A stretch of DNA of 64,000 nt, from NCBI RefSeq assembly GCF_022808645.1, contig NZ_JAKZKT010000001.1, positions 62,001-126,000 on the forward strand. Direction: 5' to 3'. The DNA comes from Bacillus litorisediminis (GTDB taxonomy: Bacteria; Bacillota; Bacilli; Bacillales; JC228). Made by a program: the position numbers and the translations under genes. Positions 1 to 9,407 of this stretch are shown here, piece by piece; within the stretch, counting starts at the first letter, position 1; each line of letters starts with the position of its first letter. The notes under the pieces are model-generated. The model searched no databases. It saw only the letters and a program-made list of their open reading frames with translations, and had not been told where the DNA came from.

Positions 1-470
1 TCAAGCGGTTTTAATTCTTTTTCCTTTTCTTCCTTCTTTTTATCTTCTTCTCGCTTCTCATCTAACTTTTCGTCTGGCTTCAGCGCTACCGAAAACGCAA
101 TTTTCTTTCCATCTCTTGACCATACTGGCTTGCTTGCTCCATTTTCTAGTTCGGTCAAAGGCTTTGCTTCCCCGCCACCCAGATGAAGCTTATATAGTTG
201 ATTTTTACCGCTTCTGTTCGAAACAAAGACTAGCTCATTCCCGGCTGGTGACCAACGCGGAGAGTGATTTCTATGATCGCCAAATGTCCAGGCGACCGAA
301 GTTTTTTGATCCAGGCTGATGAAATACAGGTTAGAGCTATAATCATTTTTCTCTTTTAACATTTCAGTTTGAACATAAACAAGATTTTTTCCGTCTGGCG
401 AAAGTCGCGGGTCTGTCACTGACTTCAGCTTATATAAATCTTCTGGGCGAATGCCGCGTTTTTCTGTCAA
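1..470 (-). CDS. S9-family peptidase (acylaminoacyl-peptidase type), N-terminal part
   Basis: Partial gene; the rest lies beyond the left edge. Read on the minus strand from a TTG at 470, the product begins LTEKRGIRPEDLYKLKSV and continues with TDPRLSPDGKNLVYV, then HRNHSPRWSPAGNELVFVSN and KPVWSRDGKKIAFS. These repeated SPDG-type blades are the N-terminal beta-propeller of prolyl-oligopeptidase-like S9 enzymes such as B. subtilis YuxL. The catalytic hydrolase domain would be outside the window. A Lys/Glu-rich linker (EEDKKKEEKEKE) lies near the visible end. The start is chosen because GAGG and AAGGAA lie just upstream; no ATG opens this frame. Role inferred from family: cytosolic hydrolysis of N-terminal residues from peptides. 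Confidence 0.8.
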   Translation of the reverse strand, partial: MTEKRGIRPEDLYKLKSVTDPRLSPDGKNLVYVQTEMLKEKNDYSSNLYFISLDQKTSVAWTFGDHRNHSPRWSPAGNELVFVSNRSGKNQLYKLHLGGGEAKPLTELENGASKPVWSRDGKKIAFSVALKPDEKLDEKREEDKKKEEKEKELKPL

Positions 471-657
471 TTTCCTTCATCCTCTCACATACTCGATGTA
501 TTGCACATTATTTATTTCGACAATCAAAATAAATGTCCTGCTCCATTAAAAAAAATTTTGTTATTGATTTAGGGAACAATCATAACAATACTTGCAAACT
601 ATCTTGTCTATCATGTATGATATATAAGAACAGATGTTCTCTTGAAGAGGTGGGCTT

Positions 658-1056
658 ATGACAAAAATCCCAGACCATGACCGTGACATCATTGAATATG
701 CAATTTATTTACCAATGGTCTTGACCATTTTTGAGAGAGATTTAATGGCTATTAATAAAAGTTCTGTGAAGCTTAAAAAGCCATACCAGGAGCTGCTTGA
801 GAAAAAAATGATCACGGTACAGAAGGATTTGCGCGAAGTAAAAAAGTATTTAAGGCAGCATAACATAAATGTGCAGGAATCAAAGAGAGATGAGTCTTTT
901 ACCACATACCTTTTTCTGTACAAAGGATATGAGGAGTATCACAATTATTTTAATCCGAGAATACGCAATAAAGTTCAAGAGCTGATTACGAAGTATTTTC
1001 TGGGAGTAAAGGTAGTACCAGACAATAAAGATGGCGGCTCCCTATCTGTTGAATAA
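658..1056 (+). CDS. Conserved hypothetical protein, 132 aa
   Basis: ORF of 132 residues preceded by GAAGAGGTGGGCTT, a reasonable ribosome-binding site. The product is charged and looks helical: a hydrophobic N-terminal stretch (IIEYAIYLPMVLTIF), a Lys/Glu-rich middle that could form a coiled coil, and an aromatic C-terminal half (YLFLYKGYEEYHNYFNPR). No signal peptide or catalytic motif is visible. It may be a member of the small YhjD-like Bacillus family found near comK, but I am not certain. Its last 15 bases overlap the 3' end of the convergent comK. Function unknown. Confidence 0.7.
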   Translation: MTKIPDHDRDIIEYAIYLPMVLTIFERDLMAINKSSVKLKKPYQELLEKKMITVQKDLREVKKYLRQHNINVQESKRDESFTTYLFLYKGYEEYHNYFNPRIRNKVQELITKYFLGVKVVPDNKDGGSLSVE

Positions 1057-1611
1057 GCTATGAATAAAGGGCAGTTCCTCATAAACTTGTCCATTATCGA
1101 CTTTTGGGGGAATCATAAACCATTTTTTGCTGGGAAGGTCCATTCGCTGAATAAATCGCACCATTAAGAAGGACGTTCTAAATAACTGGCTCCTAAACGC
1201 ATCGATTGAAGTCGGAATCGTTACAGCCTCATTATTGACGAATCTTACCTCTGTATCATTCTCATTTGTTTCTGAGAACTGTAAGACATGTAGCAGGGAA
1301 ATCCAAGTGCATTGTTCACGTGATGGGGAATGTGTAGGGAAAAAATAAATAAAATGATAAGGGTCAATAGCAACAGGGGCTTTATGAGTGATGGCCATTA
1401 ACTGTTTGGTGCCTTCCTTCCTCCCTGGATAACTTGAGCCAAAATACCCACAGCTTTCCTTTATAATCTCAAGCGGTTTTTTTGGAACTATAAAAGAATC
1501 GGTTGTTTCCTTTACCATTGAAAAAGTTTTAGATCCATATGTATGCGGGATAATGGCCATTGTGTCCGGCCGGATCTCGTATTCCGTTTTCAATTTTTGA
1601 CTTTTATTCAA
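1042..1611 (-). CDS. comK: Competence transcription factor ComK
   Basis: 189 residues, the usual ComK length. Recognisable segments are YEIRPDTMAIIPHTYGSK near the N-terminus, SCGYFGSSYPGRKEGTK, the motif KAPVAIDPYHFIYFFPTHSP and CTWISLLHV. ComK is the master activator of genetic competence in Bacillus: it binds AT-boxes (AAAA-N5-TTTT) upstream of DNA-uptake genes and its own gene. The intergenic stretch 1612-1775 is very AT-rich and is the shared divergent promoter region with the IDEAL-domain gene, so autoregulatory AT-boxes are expected there, though I could not assign a clean pair. Adjacency to an IDEAL-domain gene matches the B. subtilis comK-yhzC arrangement. The frame is intact, so competence regulation is plausible in this strain. 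Confidence 0.95.
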   Translation of the reverse strand: MNKSQKLKTEYEIRPDTMAIIPHTYGSKTFSMVKETTDSFIVPKKPLEIIKESCGYFGSSYPGRKEGTKQLMAITHKAPVAIDPYHFIYFFPTHSPSREQCTWISLLHVLQFSETNENDTEVRFVNNEAVTIPTSIDAFRSQLFRTSFLMVRFIQRMDLPSKKWFMIPPKVDNGQVYEELPFIHSLFNR

Positions 1612-1775
1612 GTTACTTCATCTCCTTTCAATTTGTGACTATCATACCATAAAACTGTAAATTTGTACAAATATTTTCAAAAATTGGTACATTAATTATT
1701 TAAATTTTTAGAATTATTAGTTGTTATTTTTTGAAAGGTGCCATATACTAAGAAAAAGAGTTGGAGTGATGTAAA

Positions 1776-2015
1776 ATGACTCAAAGAAAATCGTATTCTG
1801 ACTCATCTAAAGCCGGTGCCTTAGTACCTATTAAGTCAAATGGCCAATTTGTATTAGACTTGTACATTGAGTCACTCTTCTTCGAGGCATTCCTACAGTT
1901 CCATTCGGACAGGCTGATGTCTGAGATAGACGAGGCTCTAGATCAGGGAGACATCGGAACCTTTCATAAAAAAGCAAAGGAATATAAAAAACTCCAAAGT
2001 GTTCTCCATTCTTAA
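1776..2015 (+). CDS. yhzC: IDEAL-domain protein (YhzC-like)
   Basis: 79-residue protein carrying the IDEAL motif region: DLYIESLFFEAFLQFHSD followed by an acidic/amphipathic helix (IDEALDQGDIGTFHKKAKEY) in which the family's name-giving IDEAL residues appear literally. The start ATG at 1776 follows GGAG with a 9-nt spacer. The IDEAL domain is a short C-terminal module of small Bacillus proteins with no settled biochemical role. It is divergent from comK, as yhzC is in B. subtilis, so the pair is a conserved neighbourhood. A strong hairpin terminator follows 16 bases after the stop. Identification of the domain is secure; function is not known. Confidence 0.88.
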   Translation: MTQRKSYSDSSKAGALVPIKSNGQFVLDLYIESLFFEAFLQFHSDRLMSEIDEALDQGDIGTFHKKAKEYKKLQSVLHS

Positions 2016-2031
2016 AATCTAAATATCCTTC

Positions 2032-2088
2032 ATGCAAAAGGCTGTCTGCCCTGCCGGGTTCTTCCGGTAGACAGACAGCCTTTTGCAT
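2032..2088. terminator. Bidirectional rho-independent terminator
   Basis: A perfect 17-bp inverted repeat (ATGCAAAAGGCTGTCTG at 2032-2048, its complement at 2072-2088) with a 23-nt loop lies between the 3' ends of the convergent IDEAL gene and yhfN. A T-rich run follows on the plus strand and the arms end in AAAA/TTTT, so it can stop transcription from both sides. Confidence 0.9.
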
Positions 2089-2091
2089 TGT

Positions 2092-3357
2092 TTATTTTTC
2101 AGAGTTTCTAAAATCCTCAATCATCATCAGACGTTCCAGCATCGTCGGATGAGAGTAGTAAAACCATTTAATTAATAAAGGAGGCTGCACTTGGCTTAAT
2201 CCTGCTTTTGTCAGCTTCTGGAAGGTAGACACGGCAGCATCTGGATCTTGCGTCAATTCTAATGCATATTGATCAGCACTCGCTTCTGCATATCGGGAGA
2301 CGGTATTCGAAATGGGACTTGCTGCAAACAGCATCATGGAAAGCAATGCAAATAATAATGGCAGCGAACTCAGCCGGTTCCATCCCGAGATTTTCAGTGT
2401 TTCCTTATATCGTTCTCCCCAACGCTTTATGAGCTTTGACAGAATCCATAATCCAATTAAGGAAAGCCCTATATATCCGGCTAGTCCATAATACAAATGC
2501 TTTTTGACATAGTGCGCCATTTCATGTGCCATGATCACTAATATTTCATCCTTGGTAAGCTGCTGTAAGGTCGTATCCCAGAGCACAATTCTTGAGCTTG
2601 CCCCAATCCCATTTACATAGGCATTCATCGCATTCGTTTCTTCCGACATATTGACCTGATATACATGCTCTGCCGGAATATCGGCTTGATCGGCCAACTG
2701 CAAAATTTCTTTTTCTAACTCTTTATCCTGCAATGATGTAAAGTCATTGTACAGCGGATCTATGACAATCGGCTGAATAAAAACAAAGAAGGTTGCATAG
2801 GGCACAAAGAACAACCATGCATAAAACCACCAGCGTTTCGGACTTTTTTTCATCAGCCAATAAATAGCCGCAACGATGATGAATGTGGTGAAAAAGCCTA
2901 ACCAGAAATCAATCATTTCGTCCTTCATCCAAGCTGAGAATGTTTGGTTGGATATGCCATATTGAACAGAGAACCGATGACTTAAATATTGGAAAGGAAA
3001 AATCGCAATAAAGGACAGAACGGATAAATAAAAAACATACACTGCCGACTGGACAGCATGATACTTAGATATTTTTTCGGCTGATTTCTCAAACAGCAAA
3101 GAAGCACCTGTCACTAATACTAGCAAATAGAATAACCATTCATAAGGAGTTGAAAGCAGGCTTAACAGATAACGTATTTTTGAATACTCTTCGGATAAAA
3201 CTAATTCCCGCTCTGTCATGAAGGTCTTAGGATCAGCTACACTGCCTCTTAAGTTTTCTGGAATCGTGGCATCAGCCCAGTAAAATAAATAGGCGTACAT
3301 CAGCAATCCGAACAAAATGTAAAGAAGAATCCCCCGGACTCCCCATTTTTTAGACAT
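2092..3357 (-). CDS. yhfN: M48-family zinc metalloprotease (YhfN / Ste24-like)
   Basis: 421-residue integral membrane protease. The zinc motif HEMAH appears in VIMAHEMAHYVKKH, and the downstream third ligand is in the helix RYAEASADQYALEL (EASAD pattern). Several hydrophobic segments precede the motif (about residues 8-28, 70-90, 105-130, 150-190), and two more flank it (about 295-310 and 335-355), matching the CAAX prenyl protease 1/Ste24 topology. Bacteria lack prenylated substrates of the yeast type, so the role is probably membrane protein quality control. Start at 3357 follows AAGGGGG with a 7-nt gap. In B. subtilis yhfN lies in the same yhf block as lcfB and lplJ, which are also in this window but about 40 kb away. 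Confidence 0.9.
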   Translation of the reverse strand: MSKKWGVRGILLYILFGLLMYAYLFYWADATIPENLRGSVADPKTFMTERELVLSEEYSKIRYLLSLLSTPYEWLFYLLVLVTGASLLFEKSAEKISKYHAVQSAVYVFYLSVLSFIAIFPFQYLSHRFSVQYGISNQTFSAWMKDEMIDFWLGFFTTFIIVAAIYWLMKKSPKRWWFYAWLFFVPYATFFVFIQPIVIDPLYNDFTSLQDKELEKEILQLADQADIPAEHVYQVNMSEETNAMNAYVNGIGASSRIVLWDTTLQQLTKDEILVIMAHEMAHYVKKHLYYGLAGYIGLSLIGLWILSKLIKRWGERYKETLKISGWNRLSSLPLLFALLSMMLFAASPISNTVSRYAEASADQYALELTQDPDAAVSTFQKLTKAGLSQVQPPLLIKWFYYSHPTMLERLMMIEDFRNSEK

Positions 3358-3560
3358 AGGCTGTCCCCCTTTTGTACATGCTCTTTTACCATTGTAAGCG
3401 AAAAAATCAAAATTAGACCTATAGGAAAGAATTTCATTTCGGTATTAGATTGGGACTCTGTTTTAATTTGGATATTTTCGTAAAGATTGTTGTTCTCCGT
3501 ATGATTGTTTTTACTAAAGGGCCTCCGATTCAGACACAATCGACTTAGGATTCCGGAATC

Positions 3561-4059
3561 CTGTCCGAATACAGCTCTGATTCTGACACGTTAGGCTTAA
3601 ATATCAACAAAGCTGTCCGAATTCAGCTCTGATTCTGACACTTTGGGCTTAAATATCAACAAATCTGTCCGAATTCAGCTCTGATTCCGACACGTTGGGC
3701 TTAAATATCAACAAAGCTGTCCGAATTCAGCTCTGATTCTGACACGTTAGGCTTAAATATCAACAAAGCTGTCCGAATTCAGCTCTGATTCTGACACGTT
3801 AGGCTTAAATATCAACAAAGCTGTCCGAATTCAGCTCTGATTCTGACACGTTGGGCTTAAATATCAACAAAGCTGTCCGAATTCAGCTCTGATTCCGACA
3901 CGTTAGGCTTAAATATCAACAAAGCTGTCCGAATTCAGCTCTGATTCTGACACGTTGGGCTTAAATATCAACAAAGCTGTCCGAATACAGCTCTGATTCT
4001 GACACGTTAGGCTTAAATATCAACAAAGCTGTCCGAATACAGCTCTGATTCTGACACAG
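3561..4059. repeat. Tandem array A: ten copies of a 52-bp unit
   Basis: Units start at 3561, 3613, 3665, 3717, 3769, 3821, 3873, 3925, 3977 and 4029, exactly 52 bases apart. Each begins CTGTCCGAATTCAGCTCTGA and goes on through TTCTGACACGTTAGGCTTAA to ATATCAACAAAG. Copies differ by only a few substitutions (GAATTC/GAATAC, TTCTG/TTCCG, TTAGG/TTGGG). The last unit is truncated after GACACA. Within each unit GTCCGAATTCAG and CTGATTCTGAC form an imperfect dyad. The array fills the gap between the divergent yhfN and the large secreted-protein gene. There is no unique spacer sequence, so it is not CRISPR. Function unknown. Confidence 0.95.
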
Positions 4060-4261
4060 TTTTCCTCAAATTCATCAAACCAGTCAGAAATCAGCTATGT
4101 TTCAGACAAAATGCTTTTAATTTTTTTGTCCCTATTGCAGGTTTTGAGTCGATTGTCTCATTCCTCACATATTTATTACATTTTTACATGTAATTTACAA
4201 ACTATTAATAGACTACATATAAGATTAAATTTAAAAGCTTATACATAAACAGGAGGAACAT

Positions 4262-7200
4262 ATGAGAGGGAAAAGAATGAGAAACAAATTTAAAAAAGGA
4301 ATGAAAATTTTATTCATTCTAGCAATCTTATTTTCAAATGGAGGTTTTGCAAGTAACTCAAGATTAGCCTATGCAGAGAATCAGCCATCATCTACAGGCA
4401 GTAACACACCTGCACAGCCAGAAGAAGAAACAACTACTAATCAGAATTCTGTTGGAACAACGACACTGGAGGAAAAGGCTCCAAATGCATCACAATCAAC
4501 CAATAATGACTCTGGTCCGAAAGACGGGGAAAATTCTGAGAATAAAATAGTTACAGAGGAGGACAATGGTTCTCCTGTCATTCAGCATACTCCTGTTACA
4601 GAAGTAAAGGCTTCAGAAGATGTTGTGATAGCTGCTGAGATTACCAATGCTACCGAATTCAAAGCTACACTTCATTATCAAGCTTCGCCAGATGAAGTAT
4701 TCCACACCATTCCAATGAATCTAGTAGATGGCTCATCCTATCAGGCTGTCATCCCGAAAGAGCAAATTAAAATAGACTCTCTAAAATACTATATTACAAT
4801 TAGCCAATCAGATCACGAAATCATCTACCCTGAGGGCGACCCGTTTGAAGTATCCGTTTCTCATGAAGCAAGTATACAGGAAAATGGTGTGCAGGAAGAT
4901 GGAGTAGATTTTAATAGTCTGCCGCACCTCTTAGTTACGGAACTATCGCCAAACTCAAGCGGATCCGGAACTGATTATTATGAGTATTTTGAGCTGTACA
5001 ATAATACAAATCAGCCACTGGATTTAACGAATTACTCATTTATCTATCGGTATACAGATACAGGAAATGAATTATCTTTTCAAATCCCGGTGACGACAAT
5101 TGAACCTCAAGAGACACTTGTATTTTGGTTTAATAATGGAGACAGAACGCACGCAGATTTTAACACAAATTTTGGAACAGCATTATCGGAGGAACAGGTC
5201 ATTCAATTTAAGGATGTTTTTCCGGGATTCGCTAATGGGGGGAATCGTGCGATTGTCATAAAGGACCCTAGTGGCGCTGAGGTAATTTCAGCCAGTTATC
5301 TGTCCGGTGAAACAGATAATGCAGGTGCCGTTGTGGAATACAAATATCCGACAACAGGCACTGAAATGGTCAAGCATCAAGTCTTAACGCCGCCAACACC
5401 TGGTACGATTGAAGCCATTCAAGTACCGGAAACGCCAGTAACTTTACCAGACCTCCCAGAGGACGTTGAAGCACCTGTCATTACACATGGACCAATCACA
5501 AGCAGTGAGCCTTTGACATCCATCCAGATTGAAGCAACAGTGACAGATAACCTCGCTGTCCGAGCGGTTACTCTTTATTATAAAAAAGAGAGTGATGCTG
5601 ATTTCACATCGATACCCATGAGTCCTAATGATCAAACATACACAGGAGAAATTCCAAGCTTTCAAGTGTATGAACCTATTGTGTACTATATTCAAGCATC
5701 AGACGGTGTAAACTTTACCAGCACAAATGAATATACGATTCAGGTGGTTCAGCCAGAGGTTGATTATACAAGTATTCCTTATTTACTAGTTACAGAGCTT
5801 GTACCTGATACCACAAATGTCGGATCAGCTGATGGCTATGAATTTATTGAAATCTATAATAATAGCAATCAAGCAATTAATTTTAAAGATTATAAAATGT
5901 ATTATAGATATGGAACCGACCCAGGTACAGATGTCGTTTGGCCCTCCGTTCCCGAGGAAGTGGTAATCCCGGCTGGAGAGACGCTCGTGCTTTGGATTAT
6001 CAATACGCAAAATAGGGAACAAACAGTTGCTGATTTTAATGCAAATTACGGTACCAGCTTAGTTGAAAATGAAGACATTGTTCGAATCTACAGTGACGGT
6101 ATGGCCAATGGCAGTATGCGCGGGCTTGTGGTTGGAACCAACACGCATAAAGAAATTTCTGTTTCGTATTACAATGATGAACCAAATGTCGATGATACGT
6201 ATGCAAATAAAGGGATTATCTTCGGGTACCCAACTGATAAATCTACTGTTGGTAAAAAGATTGGCGTCCTAGATGCTACGCCAGGCAGGGTCGAGGGCTT
6301 CCAGGTTCCAAGCGAGCCAGTTCATTTAGAGGCAGACACTGTCCCGCCCACCATTGAAAACCTAACCAATCTTACAGAGGTTAATCAAAAGGATAATATT
6401 GATATCACAGCTAATGTAACGGACGATCAGGAAGTAAAATCAGTTCGTCTATTTTATAAAGTGGATAACCAAAGCACTTATAAAGAAGCGATTTTACAAG
6501 AAAATTACGATGACTTGCTGTACCACCACACCATCTACTCCCCTGATTTAATCGGGAATCAATATGTTGAGTATTATTTTGTGGTATCTGATGGCAGTAC
6601 AGAGGTCAAAAGCGATACCTATCGGGTAACGATTACGAATGACCTCGATTCCTCTAGTCTTCGATTAAATGTAAAAAGTGATGAAATCCTGCGCGGTGAA
6701 AAGGAACTCAAGGCTACATCAGCAACAGATGCTCCAGCAGACATTAAAATGTTCATTGATGGTAAAGAGGTTACAGACGGGTTGTACCAATCGGTAGAGC
6801 ATACGGCTTACTTTGCTTTTGATGTAAATGGCCTCAATACCTATTTTCAAAACGCCGTGACAATGGGAGAAGAAGTTCTATACCTCATGGATGACGATTG
6901 GCTAACTCAGTGGAAAACGTTTAGCATTCCAATTGAACCTGAGCGGCTGGCAGTTGGAGAAACAGTTATTACCGTTCGTTCAGGAAACAAAGCATCTCCG
7001 TTTGATTTAGATTCTGCCGAAAATCGAGATGATTATGATTTAAAAAATGTTCGCTTGGTGCTGGCTGATGGCACCATTATCAGGGATCCTGCCTACAGTG
7101 ACCCGTCTCGAATTCTTAAAATGAATGACGCGAACCCATTTGTTGATTTTACCTTCACGATTACCGAAAAAGAAGCACACTCAAAAACCTATAAGTGGGA

Positions 7201-9190
7201 CACTGCCTCTGTATCCGATGGCAAACATGTAGTGATGGTACAGGATAAAGACGAAGAGGTTAGTACAGAGCTAGTAGTAGACAATACAGCACCGACTGTC
7301 AAAACCAGCCTGAAGAACGGAAAGGAATACAAAGGCGCCTTTTCCATTGATGTTGATGTAAAGGATAAGTTATCGGGTGTTGAGAGCTACAAGGTTATGC
7401 TAGATGGCAAAGATATTCAAGTGCCTTTTGAAACATCTTCCGCGGAGCTGACTCCTGGAGCACACGAGCTGCTCATCACAGCTTTCGATAAGGCGGGAAA
7501 TCAACAAGAGACGAGTGTTCAGTTTTCCGTTGCAGATGAAAATCCAAGTGAGCCCGAAGTTGTGTCACCAGCTAATAATTCGATCGTTGACGGTGACCCG
7601 AGATTACAGGTAAAGGTTACTGATCCAACAAACGATAAGTTAGATGTTACTTTTTACGAAGGGTATAAGTATGACCTGAATACTGATACAAATGTAAAAG
7701 GGTTTAAACATGCAACTGAGTTTGAGCCGCCATTGGAAATGGCTCCTGAAGGAGAACAAGCTTTTACCACTAAGGATATACAGCTTGTCTCTAAGGCAGA
7801 CGGGAGCTATTTAACTTCAGATTCCGAAACCCAATTCCCTTATCATCGCTTTGATGTTACGGTTGACGAGTCATTAGACGAAAATGATCGCGTCGAACTT
7901 TATTGGAAAGGGAATTCGCTTGAGGGCAGAAAAGTATCGATGTATGCATGGAATCACAGTTCCAATCAATGGACATTAATCGACTATAAAATTGCAGGGA
8001 CTGAGGATTTTCAGCTAAAGGGACTGGTCACTGTTGGTGACTATGTAAAGGATTCAAAAATAAATGTTCTTGTCCAAGACGAGATTCCGAGTACGCCAGA
8101 CGATTATGATTACACATTTGTCTGGATGTCGGATACACAATTTTATTCAGAAAGCTTCCCTTATATATATGAGCGACAAACGGAGTGGATTGCTGAAAAA
8201 CGAGAAGAACTAAAGATTAAATATGTGTTCCACACTGGTGATTTAGTTAATAAATCAAACCAGGAATATCAATGGAAAAATGCGGACACCTTTATGAAAG
8301 TGCTGGATGACCACCAGATCCCATATGGCGTGCTTGCAGGGAACCATGATGTGGATCAAGTAAGCAATGACTACACGGAGTACTATAAGTACTTTGGCGA
8401 AGATCGTTTTAAGGATAAGCCATATTACGGCGGATCTTATTTAAACAACCGCGGACACTATGATTTAATTTCTGTTGACGGAAATGATTTCATTATGGTT
8501 TATCTTGGCTGGGGTGTGACAGATGAAGGGATCCAATGGGTAAATGAAGTGCTTGCGGCACATCCGGATCGAATGGCGATATTGAACTTCCACGAATATT
8601 TGCTCGCAACGGGATCTAGACACCCGCTTGGAGAAAAGCTCTACAATGAGATTGTGCTGCCAAATCCGAATGTCATTGCCGTCCTCAGCGGTCATTACCA
8701 TGAGGCACAAACCCTAGTGGATGAAATCGATGACGACGGTGATGGTGTCGCAGATCGTCAAGTAACACAAATGCTTGCTGATTATCAGGCAGGACCTGAA
8801 GGCGGTCAAGGCTATATGAGACTGCTTCATTTCGATCAGGACAATAATCGGATCTTGGTGAATACGTACTCCCCTTACTTAGAGGACTATAATTACTATG
8901 ATCCAGGGGCATATCCTGGAAAAGATGAATTTGTTATAAATCTTGATCTGGCCCCAACTCAAAAGCGAGTTGCAACCGACTATTTTGCAGTTAATATCTA
9001 TACAGACCATGTGATTAATACGGATAAAGTAAAAAGCGGGGATATTGCTGAAGCAGTTTGGAACGGATTAGAGAGTAATAAGGCTTATTCATGGTATGTG
9101 ATTGTCGAAGATAGGTATACAGGGAGAACGATTTCTGATATTTGGACGTTCGTAAAAGGAGAAGAAAACGATGGAACAGACAATAAATAG
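4262..9190 (+). CDS. Large secreted lamin-tail/Ig-like protein with C-terminal metallophosphoesterase domain
   Basis: 1642 residues; ATG at 4262 follows AGGAGG (4251-4256). A signal peptide (Lys/Arg-rich, then ILFILAILFSNGG, likely cleaved after AYA near residue 38) leads into a Ser/Thr/Asn/Glu-rich linker to about residue 100. Two lamin-tail-domain repeats follow (about 222-385 and 505-675), each with LLVTEL and ELYNN or EIYNN cores, alternating with Ig-like blocks (about 400-500, 690-790, 1015-1100). The C-terminal metallophosphoesterase domain (about 1285-1545) shows MSDTQ (D1291), HTGD (D1327), AGNHD (N1361, H1362), NFHE (H1444) and SGHYH (H1478, H1480). Q1293 replaces the usual His of the first motif. 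There is no LPXTG or GW anchor, so it is probably released or held by its repeats. Likely an extracellular phosphodiesterase or nuclease-like phosphatase; substrate unknown. A terminator follows. Confidence 0.88.
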   Translation: MRGKRMRNKFKKGMKILFILAILFSNGGFASNSRLAYAENQPSSTGSNTPAQPEEETTTNQNSVGTTTLEEKAPNASQSTNNDSGPKDGENSENKIVTEEDNGSPVIQHTPVTEVKASEDVVIAAEITNATEFKATLHYQASPDEVFHTIPMNLVDGSSYQAVIPKEQIKIDSLKYYITISQSDHEIIYPEGDPFEVSVSHEASIQENGVQEDGVDFNSLPHLLVTELSPNSSGSGTDYYEYFELYNNTNQPLDLTNYSFIYRYTDTGNELSFQIPVTTIEPQETLVFWFNNGDRTHADFNTNFGTALSEEQVIQFKDVFPGFANGGNRAIVIKDPSGAEVISASYLSGETDNAGAVVEYKYPTTGTEMVKHQVLTPPTPGTIEAIQVPETPVTLPDLPEDVEAPVITHGPITSSEPLTSIQIEATVTDNLAVRAVTLYYKKESDADFTSIPMSPNDQTYTGEIPSFQVYEPIVYYIQASDGVNFTSTNEYTIQVVQPEVDYTSIPYLLVTELVPDTTNVGSADGYEFIEIYNNSNQAINFKDYKMYYRYGTDPGTDVVWPSVPEEVVIPAGETLVLWIINTQNREQTVADFNANYGTSLVENEDIVRIYSDGMANGSMRGLVVGTNTHKEISVSYYNDEPNVDDTYANKGIIFGYPTDKSTVGKKIGVLDATPGRVEGFQVPSEPVHLEADTVPPTIENLTNLTEVNQKDNIDITANVTDDQEVKSVRLFYKVDNQSTYKEAILQENYDDLLYHHTIYSPDLIGNQYVEYYFVVSDGSTEVKSDTYRVTITNDLDSSSLRLNVKSDEILRGEKELKATSATDAPADIKMFIDGKEVTDGLYQSVEHTAYFAFDVNGLNTYFQNAVTMGEEVLYLMDDDWLTQWKTFSIPIEPERLAVGETVITVRSGNKASPFDLDSAENRDDYDLKNVRLVLADGTIIRDPAYSDPSRILKMNDANPFVDFTFTITEKEAHSKTYKWDTASVSDGKHVVMVQDKDEEVSTELVVDNTAPTVKTSLKNGKEYKGAFSIDVDVKDKLSGVESYKVMLDGKDIQVPFETSSAELTPGAHELLITAFDKAGNQQETSVQFSVADENPSEPEVVSPANNSIVDGDPRLQVKVTDPTNDKLDVTFYEGYKYDLNTDTNVKGFKHATEFEPPLEMAPEGEQAFTTKDIQLVSKADGSYLTSDSETQFPYHRFDVTVDESLDENDRVELYWKGNSLEGRKVSMYAWNHSSNQWTLIDYKIAGTEDFQLKGLVTVGDYVKDSKINVLVQDEIPSTPDDYDYTFVWMSDTQFYSESFPYIYERQTEWIAEKREELKIKYVFHTGDLVNKSNQEYQWKNADTFMKVLDDHQIPYGVLAGNHDVDQVSNDYTEYYKYFGEDRFKDKPYYGGSYLNNRGHYDLISVDGNDFIMVYLGWGVTDEGIQWVNEVLAAHPDRMAILNFHEYLLATGSRHPLGEKLYNEIVLPNPNVIAVLSGHYHEAQTLVDEIDDDGDGVADRQVTQMLADYQAGPEGGQGYMRLLHFDQDNNRILVNTYSPYLEDYNYYDPGAYPGKDEFVINLDLAPTQKRVATDYFAVNIYTDHVINTDKVKSGDIAEAVWNGLESNKAYSWYVIVEDRYTGRTISDIWTFVKGEENDGTDNK

Positions 9191-9240
9191 AAAATAGGCA
9201 GTTCTGATTCTGAGTAAGTATTAGAGCAGTATTTATCAGG

Positions 9241-9267
9241 GCACCCAAGTGTGGGTGTCTTTTTTTA
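9241..9267 (+). terminator. Rho-independent terminator of the secreted phosphoesterase gene
   Basis: Short GC-rich stem CACCCA/TGGGTG with a loop of four bases, followed by CTTTTTTT, 50 bases after the stop codon at 9190. Confidence 0.85.
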
Positions 9268-9407
9268 ACAACTCTTCGTGTATAATATACATTTTATGAA
9301 AAGTATGCATACCGTTGTAAATCACCGCTTTGCCTGTACCCCTTAATAATTTTATTCGTTATAGTATGCAAGAGTTAGTAGTTATTATCAATGATTGTAA
9401 ACTATTG

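Noticed and set aside
1612-1775. Defined ComK AT-box pair
   Set aside because: The region is AT-rich with several A and T runs, but no clear AAAA-N5-TTTT pair at the required spacing could be settled by eye.
3561-4059. CRISPR array
   Set aside because: The whole 52-base unit repeats; there are no unique spacers and no cas genes. The same applies to the three other arrays.
8465-8912. Minus-strand ORFs within the secreted phosphoesterase gene
   Set aside because: Shadow frames of a long, clearly coding gene with conserved motifs.
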